Positions 1 to 6,583 of a DNA stretch of 64,000 nucleotides are shown here, in pieces. Both the position numbers and the translations under genes were made by a program. This DNA comes from an uncultured Rikenellaceae bacterium (GTDB lineage: Bacteria; Bacteroidota; Bacteroidia; Bacteroidales; Rikenellaceae). The notes under the pieces were generated by a model, which was not told the origin of the DNA, ran no database searches, and worked only from the letters and a program-made list of their open reading frames with translations. How positions within the stretch are numbered: the first letter of the stretch is position 1; every line of letters begins with the position of its first letter. The DNA lies in NCBI GenBank assembly GCA_946486375.1, contig CAMLTW010000005.1:124001-188000 (forward strand). The letters run 5' to 3'.

Positions 1-387
1 AGCCGGAAAGGGGCCTTCCCCATCCGGCACCAGCAGATAGGCGGGAACCCGCGCGAATCCCGAAATGTTGAACCGGATTTTTTGTGCCTCGTAGCCGTCC
101 CGCTTTTCCCTTGCCACCACTTCGCAGTCGAAGGGAACGGCGGGGGGAGGCGTCAGCAGACACTCCAGCAGTTTTTCCCGGGCGGTTTTCCGCCATGCCC
201 CGAAATCCGCCATCCCCGCCTTATCCCACGCCAGCGGGTAAGTCAGTTGCCGGATCATGGCATCGTAATACAACGGGATGCCGTATTCGATTTCATAGCT
301 TTCCCGCACCCGCGCACCGGATTGGGCGAGCGCGCTTCCGGTCAGCATCAATCCCGACAGGCACGCCAACAGTTCGAGTCTTTTCAT
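1..387 (-). CDS. Alpha/beta hydrolase, acetylxylan-esterase-like, C-terminus cut by window edge
   Basis: The leftward frame opens at an ATG ending at 387 and is still open at base 1, so only the first 129 residues are present. The N-terminus MKRLELLACLSGLMLTGSALA is a signal peptide, so the product is exported. Around residues 108-129 the frame reads IRFNISGFARVPAYLLVPDG, the strand-turn-strand that precedes the catalytic domain in acetylxylan-esterase/dienelactone-hydrolase-type enzymes. The Ser-Asp-His catalytic residues would lie beyond the window. It starts 28 bp downstream of the stop of the prenyltransferase gene on the same strand and could be co-transcribed. Family assignment is by resemblance of the pre-domain only; the substrate is unknown. 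Confidence 0.6.
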   Translation of the reverse strand, partial: MKRLELLACLSGLMLTGSALAQSGARVRESYEIEYGIPLYYDAMIRQLTYPLAWDKAGMADFGAWRKTAREKLLECLLTPPPAVPFDCEVVAREKRDGYEAQKIRFNISGFARVPAYLLVPDGEGPFPA

Positions 388-415
388 TTTCGGAAGATAT
401 TTTAGGTTCAAGCGG

Positions 416-1279
416 TCAGTCCGGATAAAACCCTGCGATCATGAAAACGGCGTACAACACGGAAGCCACGCCGTTCACCGTCCCGAAAGCCAGTCCGATC
501 CGCGAAAGGTTTTTCGGGGAAACGATCAGGTGCTGATAAATCAGCAAGGCGACGAAAAACCCCGCTCCTATCCAATAGAGGGTTCCGCCTCCCGAAAGCA
601 GTCCGACCAGCGCCACGCTGCACACCGTCAGCACATGCAGCAGGGAACTGACCGCCAGCGCTCCCCGGATTCCGATCCGGGCGGGCATGGAATTGATTCC
701 GTTCCGGCGGTCGAACTCCGCGTCCTGCAACGAATAAATGATATCGAACCCGCTCGCCCAGGTCAGCACCAGCGCCGAAAGCAACAGCGGCACCAACGCG
801 ATTTTTCCCGTCACGGCAATGTATGCGCCCGTCGGAGCGATCGAAAGTGCCAGCCCGATAAAAATATGGCAGAAGAAGGTGAACCGTTTGGTCAGGGAAT
901 AACCCAGAATCACCGCCAGCGCTACAGGCGAAAGGACGAATGCGAGCCGGTTGATGAACCAGGCCGTGAGCACGAACAGCACGGCATTTACGGCCGTAAA
1001 AACCGCGGCCTGCCGCGGAGCGATCTTTCCGGAAGGAATTTCCCGGCAGCGCGTCCGCGGATTGAGGGCGTCAATCTTCCGGTCGGCATAGCGGTTGAAC
1101 CCCATGGCAGCGTTCCGCGCGAAAACCATGCACAGCAGTACTTTCACCAGTACGCCCCACTCGAACGGCCCCGGCTCGAAACGAACCGCATAGAAAAAGC
1201 CGATCAGGGCGAACGGCAGGGCGAACACGGTGTGGGCGAACCGAACCAGCGAAGCGTATTTTTGAACGGTACTCAGCAT
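416..1279 (-). CDS. UbiA-family polyprenyltransferase (menaquinone-type, MqnP-like)
   Basis: A 287-residue integral membrane prenyltransferase that would attach a polyprenyl chain to an aromatic acid in quinone synthesis. Both Asp-rich Mg-diphosphate motifs are visible: NRYADRKID at residues 62-70 and DIIYSLQDAEFD at 179-190, followed by NSMPARIG. The stretch FARNAAMGFNRYADRKID with NPRTRCREIPSG just after resembles the UbiA-like enzyme of the futalosine menaquinone route (MqnP) more than MenA, as far as I can judge by eye. Eight or so hydrophobic helices fit the family. The start MLSTVQKYASLVRF places the first helix at the usual position. A promoter hexamer lies about 45 bp upstream. The route (MqnP or MenA or UbiA) is an inference. 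Confidence 0.85.
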   Translation of the reverse strand: MLSTVQKYASLVRFAHTVFALPFALIGFFYAVRFEPGPFEWGVLVKVLLCMVFARNAAMGFNRYADRKIDALNPRTRCREIPSGKIAPRQAAVFTAVNAVLFVLTAWFINRLAFVLSPVALAVILGYSLTKRFTFFCHIFIGLALSIAPTGAYIAVTGKIALVPLLLSALVLTWASGFDIIYSLQDAEFDRRNGINSMPARIGIRGALAVSSLLHVLTVCSVALVGLLSGGGTLYWIGAGFFVALLIYQHLIVSPKNLSRIGLAFGTVNGVASVLYAVFMIAGFYPD

Positions 1280-1322
1280 AAACGTTCATCTGTATTTACA
1301 CAAAAACTCCAAATGTAATTAA

Positions 1323-1330
1323 CAAAGATA
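1323..1330 (-). promoter_or_regulatory. Promoter -7 element of the prenyltransferase gene
   Basis: On the minus strand this reads TATCTTTG, the Bacteroidota -7 form TAnnTTTG, 43 bp upstream of the ATG at 1279. No clear TTTG is seen at the -33 position. Confidence 0.6.
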
Positions 1331-1494
1331 GTAAAATTCGGGATAACGGTAAGGATTAAAGCTCCGATTTATAAATCCATTTTTCTCTTTCCGGCTTTAT
1401 CGTCGGACTTTTTATCCGGGCTGCGTTTGATATATTTTCCATTTCATTAATCCAACCCTTTTGCGCAAATAATTGGATTTAAACATATCGGAAC

Positions 1495-2372
1495 GATAGA
1501 AAGGGACAAACAGAGATTCCCACGTCGCCCCCTTCGGGTTCTCCTCGGAATGATGCAGGAACATGAGGTTGCGGAAGGAGTGGGAAGTCGCTCGGTTCGC
1601 AATGACGTAAAGTGACGGGGTTTCGGAATGATTGGAGGAACGCGATCCGATTGCGTCATCTCAAGGCGTAGCAATGCCCGACCTCCGTCCGTCATGCTGA
1701 GCGGAGCCGTAGGCGAAGCGTGAGCATCTCTTTGCACGCCGGATGGGGTCTACCCGTTTCATGAACCGTAACCTTTAGCGGATGCTACCTCCCTGCGCTT
1801 GATCCGTGCCGTCCCTGATGGGATGACAACAAATCGGATGAGATTGCCACGTCGCTACGCTCCTCGCAATGACGCAGGAGCACGGGGCTACGGGATGATC
1901 GGAAGAATCCGGTTCGATTGCGTCATCTCAAGACGTAGCAACGCCCGATCTCTGTCCGTCATCCTGAGGAGCAACGTAAGTTGCGACGTGAGGATCTCTT
2001 TGCACGCCGGATAGGGTCGACCCGTTTCATGAACCGTAACCTTTAGCGGATGCTACCTCCCTGCGCTTAACCCGTGCCGTCCCTTGCGGGACCGACCACG
2101 GGCTACGGTCGGTGAGCTCGCAGGGCTAAAGGCCCTGCTCGGTTCGGAATGACGCAGGGTCGATGGGTTGCGGGACGGTGGAGGCACCGGATTCGACTGC
2201 GTCATTCAAGACATAACAACGCCCGATCTCTGTCCGTCATCCTGAGGAGCAACGTAAGTTGCGACGTGAGGATCTCTGTCGGTGATAATGACAGAAAGAG
2301 ACAAACAGAGATTCCCACGCTTCACTTCGTTTCGCTCGGAATGACGCGGGGGTATGAGGTCGCGGAAGGGGT
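1495..2372. repeat. Imperfect tandem array of about 270-bp units with palindromic submotifs
   Basis: The landmark TGCGTCATCTCAAGNCGTAG recurs near 1651, 1918 and (diverged) 2198, a spacing of 267 and 280 bp. Units 1 and 2 share over 100 bp, from GTCCGTCAT to CTCCCTGCGCTT (1687-1798 and 1954-2068); unit 3 keeps only the first part (2235-2275). The array is flanked by matching segments at 1497-1580 and 2296-2372 that both start with GGACAAACAGAGATTCCCACG or a close variant. Inside are short palindromes such as GCAACGTAAGTTGC (1969-1983 and 2248-2262) and CGTCGCTACGCTCCTCGC-type motifs, a motif style seen in intergenic repeats of several phyla. Confidence 0.8.
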
Positions 2373-2535
2373 GGAAGAATGCGGAACCTGGCGGATTTTC
2401 CGGCGCTTTTCATTTATATTTGTCGAAGAAAGCCGGTAAGGATTTGCATGGAGGACTTTGTTTCGAGTACAGGTGTTTCTCACGACCTTGGGTAGAAGCT
2501 TTGTTTCTCCATGCTTCTTTTTTGGAAGGAGGGGA

Positions 2536-2566
2536 TTTGCAAAGGGAATAATTTCTTGTATATTTG
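2536..2566 (+). promoter_or_regulatory. Bacteroidota-type promoter in repeat copy A
   Basis: TTTG at 2536-2539, then exactly 19 bp, then TATATTTG at 2559-2566. This matches the -33 TTTG / -7 TAnnTTTG promoter with standard spacing. A transcript would start near 2572 and run through the hairpin at 2638-2698. The only ATG near its start is followed directly by AAG TAA. Confidence 0.6.
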
Positions 2567-2637
2567 TTTCACGAACCAAACGAAAAAGCATGAAGTAAAG
2601 CGTAAAAACGGTATTTGACATATTACTAAAAATAAGC

Positions 2638-2698
2638 GGTGGCTTGTTTTTACCCCTTAAAATCTGAGAAATTTTGCAACAGGTAAAAACGGCTCACC
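2638..2698 (+). ncRNA. Candidate structured RNA, copy A
   Basis: Long imperfect stem: 2638-2642 pairs with 2694-2698, 2644-2654 with 2682-2692, including GTTTTTACC (2646-2654) against GGTAAAAAC (2682-2690). Inside it a second stem pairs 2658-2663 with 2671-2676 around the loop CTGAGAA. Its twin in copy B keeps the fold through paired changes. The downstream end of the transcript is not defined; no good terminator is seen. Confidence 0.45.
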
Positions 2699-2810
2699 CG
2701 TCCGGGTCGCGGATGCGGCAAGGGCGTGGGGGCATTATATTTCTGTTGCGGGCTTCTCAGAGCCATAAGGGAGATATTTGTTCCCATGCTTCTTTTTTGG
2801 AAGGAGGGGA

Positions 2811-2841
2811 TTTGCAAAGGGAATAATTTCTTGTATATTTG
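2811..2841 (+). promoter_or_regulatory. Bacteroidota-type promoter in repeat copy B
   Basis: TTTG at 2811-2814, 19 bp, TATATTTG at 2834-2841; identical in sequence and spacing to the element of copy A. A transcript would begin near 2847. Confidence 0.6.
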
Positions 2842-2910
2842 TTTCACGAACCAAACGAAAAAGCATGAAGTAAAGCATAAAACGGTATTTGACATATTAC
2901 TAAAATAAGC

Positions 2911-2972
2911 GGTGGCTTGTTTTTATCGCTCAAAACCTGAGAAATTTTGCAACAGATAAAAACCAGCTCACC
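2911..2972 (+). ncRNA. Candidate structured RNA, copy B
   Basis: Equivalent of the copy A hairpin: GTTTTTATC (2919-2927) pairs with GATAAAAAC (2955-2963), with outer pairs 2911-2917 to 2965-2972 around one bulge, and inner stem CAAAA (2931-2935) with TTTTG (2945-2949). Relative to copy A one C-G pair became T-A and one T-G pair became C-G, so pairing is kept while sequence changes. Confidence 0.45.
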
Positions 2973-3053
2973 CGTCCGGGTCGCGGATGCGGCAAGGGCG
3001 TGGGGGCATTTATTCCTATTACGGGCTTCTCAGGGCCTCGAGTGAGATATTTG

Positions 3054-3084
3054 TTCCCATGCTTCTTTTTTGGAAGCATGGGAA
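3054..3084. repeat. Perfect 12-bp inverted repeat
   Basis: TTCCCATGCTTC (3054-3065) and GAAGCATGGGAA (3073-3084) are exact reverse complements around the loop TTTTTTG. It sits at the truncated third copy of the tandem repeat. Half of this palindrome ends each repeat copy, and a relative, AAAAGAGGCATGGAAGC, follows at 3104-3120; another is at 17548-17570. Confidence 0.75.
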
Positions 3085-3273
3085 AGATTCAGGCCCGAAT
3101 CCCAAAAGAGGCATGGAAGCAAAACGCGACGATCGGCCCGAACCGGCAAAAAAACGGGACAGGCCCTCGGAAATCCGGACAAACGCGCTACCTTTGTGGA
3201 AGCATTGTAACACGACATAGCTCGTGTTCTGAATAAATTTACGAAGCAACAACTTATTGTTTACTGCTCAAAA

Positions 3274-3389
3274 ACTAGCACTTTTAAGAGGGGTAAAATG
3301 GAACGTAAGTTGCTCTGCCTTTGTTGTGTCTGTTCATTTCGACATAGCAATGGCGCGGGAGCAACATCCATTTTACGGTCCGTGCTAGT
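3274..3389. repeat. Nested inverted repeat, MITE-like, 116 bp
   Basis: Outer arms ACTAGCAC (3274-3281) and GTGCTAGT (3382-3389) enclose GTAAAATGGA (3293-3302) with TCCATTTTAC (3367-3376) and GTTGCTC (3309-3315) with GAGCAAC (3359-3365), all in register for one long cruciform. The centre is about 45 bp and non-coding. No clear target-site duplication flanks the ends, so a mobile origin is not proven; it could equally be a structured leader or regulatory site 70 bp upstream of the SLOG gene. Confidence 0.6.
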
Positions 3390-3459
3390 ACCGAGAGCGG
3401 TGTGTTGTAAACCCGCGCTTCTTGTTTGCGGGGTATTGTAAAACCCTCATTTCCCATTC

Positions 3460-4005
3460 ATGAAAACGCCTATCATTCCGGCCCGGACGGTCGCCTTCTC
3501 CGGCTACCGTCCGGCCAAACTCCGGCAAAGCGCCGGTTCCGATATACTCACCACCCTGCCGAATCGTCTGCACCGCACTATCCTTCGTCTGGCCGAAAAC
3601 GGTTTCGATACCTTCCTTTGCGGCATGGCAGAAGGATTCGACCTGTTGGCCGCACGCGCCGTGCTGGAAGCAAAAAAGACGTTTCCGACCCTGCGGCTGG
3701 CAGCGGTCGTTCCCTTCCCGGAACAGGCCCGTGCTTTCTCTTCGGACTGGAAAGCGGAGTACGACCGCACGCTGACGGCGGCGGACGATTCGGTGCTGAT
3801 CGCCTCGGCCTACCATCGGGGATGTTACCACCGGCGCAACGATTTTCTGGTTGCCAACGCCTCGGTGCTGGTCTGCTACTACGACGGCCTTTCCGGAGGC
3901 ACGAAATACACCTTCGAGAAAGCCTCACGCCGCGGACTTCGCATCCTAAACCTCGCCCTGCCCGACCCGCCGGAAGAACCCGTAACCTTTTCCGGCCATG
4001 AATAG
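3460..4005 (+). CDS. SLOG-family protein (DUF1273/YspA type)
   Basis: A 181-residue Rossmann-like protein of the SLOG superfamily, whose members bind nucleotides or nucleotide-derived ligands. Family marks seen are FSGYRPAKL at residues 13-21, CGMAEGFDLLAA at 54-65, RLAAVVPFPEQ near 79-89 and the C-terminal YYDGLSGGTKYT, a glycine-rich loop expected to hold phosphate. Length is normal for the single-domain group. No signal peptide or membrane segment, so it is cytoplasmic. Its last 8 bp overlap the start of the next gene, so the two are probably translated together. The ligand and function are not known for this group. Confidence 0.85.
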   Translation: MKTPIIPARTVAFSGYRPAKLRQSAGSDILTTLPNRLHRTILRLAENGFDTFLCGMAEGFDLLAARAVLEAKKTFPTLRLAAVVPFPEQARAFSSDWKAEYDRTLTAADDSVLIASAYHRGCYHRRNDFLVANASVLVCYYDGLSGGTKYTFEKASRRGLRILNLALPDPPEEPVTFSGHE

Positions 4006-4528
4006 AAAAGAGGAAGCGCTGTACCGGGACAGCCTTTATTTCGTGACCAGCCGCCCGGATGCCACGGCGGAACAGGTGCCTGCCCGCCTGCTGCGTTTCT
4101 GGCTACGTCTGCCCTATGAACATCTGGATATGGCTTTCTATGTCTGCACCAATCCGCAGACGGCGGTGTTCCACGCCCTGCTGATGGCGTACCACATGCG
4201 CCGGGGGTGCGAAGTGGAATACATCGCGCAGGAAGAATTCCGGGAACGGAAGGCGTCCGGAGAATACCGCGTGCGCGAATGGGGCGAAGGACGTTTCGAG
4301 CGGTTGGAACCGGCGGACGGGAAGGGCGTCGTGCTGGCCTCGGAAGAGGAATTCACCGACCTGTTCAAAACGTTCCACACCTTCGTGCGGGATGCGTACC
4401 GGGCAAGGCGTCCGTTTTCCCATCCCTGCCGGTTCCTGCGCCGGAAACGGCTGCGGGGGCTGAAACTTTTCGCCCTGCACGAATATCCGAGACACTATCC
4501 CCTGGTCGCCTTCACCCGGAACGATTGA
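3998..4528 (+). CDS. Unknown 176-residue protein overlapping the SLOG gene
   Basis: I do not recognise this family. The ATG at 3998 lies within the last codons of the SLOG gene, and a strong hairpin terminator follows 65 bp after the stop, so the two genes form a closed pair. The protein is soluble, with no signal peptide. The N-terminal half (YVCTNPQTAVFHALLMAYHM, about residues 47-66) is aromatic and helix-like. The middle is rich in Glu and Arg, and the end is strongly basic (residues 133-155). A link to nucleotide sensing is only an inference from its partner. Confidence 0.75.
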   Translation: MNRKEEALYRDSLYFVTSRPDATAEQVPARLLRFWLRLPYEHLDMAFYVCTNPQTAVFHALLMAYHMRRGCEVEYIAQEEFRERKASGEYRVREWGEGRFERLEPADGKGVVLASEEEFTDLFKTFHTFVRDAYRARRPFSHPCRFLRRKRLRGLKLFALHEYPRHYPLVAFTRND

Positions 4529-4592
4529 GCGCCGCACTTTCGGGAAGCGGGGCTTTGTCCCTCCGGTTCGAAAGGAGGCGAAAACAGAAACA

Positions 4593-4622
4593 GGGAAGGA
4601 GTCTGCATCCTTCCCCGTTTTT
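4593..4622 (+). terminator. Rho-independent terminator after the SLOG pair
   Basis: GGGAAGGA (4593-4600) pairs with TCCTTCCC (4608-4615), followed by CGTTTTT. It also lies just past the convergent nucleoside kinase stop at 4638. Confidence 0.8.
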
Positions 4623-4637
4623 AAAGGTTATAATTCG

Positions 4638-6308
4638 TTAATAAACGAAACTGCTTCCCCCGACGAATTCCCGCAGGATGGACGTGGGCGGCAGCTCCGT
4701 ATCCGGAATCGGGATGAACAGGTCGAGGAACTCCAGCAGCCGCTTGGCCTCCGCGTATTCGGGCACCGTGTTCGGCACCTCGTGCAGCAGCGGCTCGGCG
4801 TAGGTTTTCAGGATGCACAGCTCGAAAAACAGCGCCGAATTGAACATCACGTCGGCTTCCTCCTGATACGGAAAGATGTGCTTTTCCTCCCCCCGCCGCA
4901 CGCTCTGCCACCGCCGGATGGTCTCGGTCGCCGAATTGCCCCGGAATTGCGAGTCGCGCACGATCCGCCGCAGCAGTCGGTTGTCCGTGGTCGAAATCCG
5001 CATCAGGTTGTCCATCGACAGGGACGTGAAGGCGGACGTGTAAATCTTGAATTTCAGGGCGTCGTCGATCAGGGGCGTAAGGCCCGGATTCAGGGCGTGG
5101 ATGCCCTCGATGAGGATGATCGACTTTTCGTTCAGCTTCAGCCGGTGGCTGTCGGAGATGCTTTTTCCGCTCACGAAGTCGTAGCGGGGCACCGATACTT
5201 CCTCGCCCTTCATCAGTCGCAGCAGATGCTCGTTGAACAGCTCGACGTTCACCGCTTCCAGCGCTTCGTAGTCGTGTTCGCCGTTCTCGTCCCGCGGGGT
5301 CTTGTCCCTGTCCACAAAGTAATCGTCCAGCGAAATGGTCACCGGTTCGAGGCCCACCACCCGCAACTGAATCCCCAGCCGTTTGGCACAGGTGGTTTTC
5401 CCGCTGGAGGAAGGACCGGAGATCAGCACCAGCCGGGTGCCGTCATTCCGGTTGCGTTCGCAGACCGTATCGGCCAGCCGGGCCAGTTTCTTTTCGTGGA
5501 ACGCCTCGGCGATCTTGACGAGTTCGCTGATCCGGCCGTCGAGGATGTTGGAGTTGAGTTCTCCGAGCGTCGCCACCCCCAGCACGTCCATCCACGCCTT
5601 GTATTCGTGGAAGATTTCGAACATCTTGCTCTGGGGGATCATCTTCGCCAGTTTGTCCGGAGCCGTCCGGCACGGCACGGCCAGGTACATCCCATCATAG
5701 TACTTGCGCAGGTCGAACAGGTGGATGTATCCCGTCGAGGGGGCCAGCGCCCCGTAGAAATACCCCGGCAGGTCGGCCAGCCGGTAGAGGGAAACGTACA
5801 GGTGCGGCCTCGTCCGCATCAGGCGGATTTTATCCTCGAAACCGTATTCCTGACAGATTTTTTCCGCCTCCTCGATGGTGACCCGCTCCCAGACGATCGG
5901 GATGTTCTGCCGGACGATTTCCCCCATCCGGTCGCGGATCCGTTCCACGTCCGCGACGGGCAGGTCGCTCACGCCGTCCAGTTCGCAATAGAACCCTTTG
6001 GAGACCGAATTCCGGATCTTGAGCGTCCGTTCCGGAAACGTGTCGGTAACCGCCTTGTGAAGGATGAAAAAAAGCGTCCGCTGGTAGACCCGCATTCCCT
6101 CGAAATGAGTGATGTCGATGAACCGGACGGTCACGGGCACGTACACCTCGTAGCCCAGCTCGCGGATTTCGTTGTTGACGTATGCGGCCAGAAACGGGTA
6201 GGGATTTTTGATCGAAACCATTTTCAGCACCTCGGTCAGGGGCGTGCCCCGTTCCGCATAGAGGCTCTTGCCCGTATTCTCGCAGATGATTCTTACCGGT
6301 CCTGCCAT
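4638..6308 (-). CDS. Nucleoside (uridine-type) kinase with N-terminal TGS domain
   Basis: A 556-residue cytoplasmic fusion typical of Bacteroidota and Firmicutes. An N-terminal TGS/threonyl-tRNA-synthetase-like region (residues about 3-270) carries HLFDLRKYYDGMYL and PSTGYIHL. The C-terminal P-loop kinase of the uridine kinase/phosphoribulokinase fold has GPSSSGKTT at about 298-306, SLDDYFVDRDKTP about 25 residues later and IILIEGIHALNP. It should phosphorylate a nucleoside; uridine/cytidine is the usual guess. I chose the ATG at 6308 because homologous N-termini begin with the PVRIICEN strand; an in-frame ATG at 6368 would add 20 polar residues. Confidence 0.88.
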   Translation of the reverse strand: MAGPVRIICENTGKSLYAERGTPLTEVLKMVSIKNPYPFLAAYVNNEIRELGYEVYVPVTVRFIDITHFEGMRVYQRTLFFILHKAVTDTFPERTLKIRNSVSKGFYCELDGVSDLPVADVERIRDRMGEIVRQNIPIVWERVTIEEAEKICQEYGFEDKIRLMRTRPHLYVSLYRLADLPGYFYGALAPSTGYIHLFDLRKYYDGMYLAVPCRTAPDKLAKMIPQSKMFEIFHEYKAWMDVLGVATLGELNSNILDGRISELVKIAEAFHEKKLARLADTVCERNRNDGTRLVLISGPSSSGKTTCAKRLGIQLRVVGLEPVTISLDDYFVDRDKTPRDENGEHDYEALEAVNVELFNEHLLRLMKGEEVSVPRYDFVSGKSISDSHRLKLNEKSIILIEGIHALNPGLTPLIDDALKFKIYTSAFTSLSMDNLMRISTTDNRLLRRIVRDSQFRGNSATETIRRWQSVRRGEEKHIFPYQEEADVMFNSALFFELCILKTYAEPLLHEVPNTVPEYAEAKRLLEFLDLFIPIPDTELPPTSILREFVGGSSFVY

Positions 6309-6487
6309 AGCTTTTCGGTTGGTCGGATTGTACTTGTGTCGAAAGGCGTTCCTGTCGTTTGCATTCATAAGAATGAAACGCGGACGGCTTTCCGATTATT
6401 TTTTAAAAATAGGCATTTCTTCCGGCCCGGCAAAACGAAACCGTCGAAAAAAATGCCCGCCGCCTCTAAAATTGCCCGTGTCAGAGC

Positions 6488-6518
6488 TTTGCCGTTTCAA
6501 AAAAAGCATGTATCTTTG
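6488..6518 (+). promoter_or_regulatory. rpsA promoter
   Basis: TTTG at 6488-6491, 19 bp, then TATCTTTG at 6511-6518, a textbook Bacteroidota promoter. It gives a leader of about 60 nt before the rpsA start at 6584. Confidence 0.8.
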
Positions 6519-6583
6519 CACCGCCTTGTTCGAAGGCACTATAAATAATGTCCAACACATTAACTACGTGTAAATTGGTTAAC

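Larger units (their letters stand above)
2509..3056. repeat. Two-copy direct tandem repeat, 275 and 273 bp
   Basis: Copy A is 2509-2783 and copy B 2784-3056; a third copy begins at 3057 but stops after about 20 bp at CCATGCTTCTTTTTTGGAAG. The first 90 bp of A and B are identical; the rest differs at roughly 20 positions with a few single-base indels. Each copy contains a promoter-like pair, a hairpin region and a GC-rich tail. A degenerate relative of the end of the unit is visible just before copy A (about 2486-2508). Confidence 0.9.
1280..3459. other. Repeat-rich non-coding island
   Basis: About 2.2 kb between the prenyltransferase promoter and the SLOG gene with no convincing protein gene. 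Short open frames here lie inside repeats, differ between copies and show no family signature. The island holds, in order, a degenerate tandem array (1495-2372), a second tandem array with promoter-like and hairpin elements (2509-3056), a perfect 12-bp hairpin (3054-3084), a stretch with no recognisable signal apart from a short ACACGA/TCGTGT inverted repeat (3090-3270) and a nested inverted repeat (3274-3389). Base composition is visibly more AT-rich in 2400-3320 than in the flanking genes. Confidence 0.8.

Noticed and set aside
2322-3252. Several short open frames in the tandem repeats
   Set aside because: They differ between copies in frame and length, carry no family signature, and are better explained by repeated non-coding sequence.
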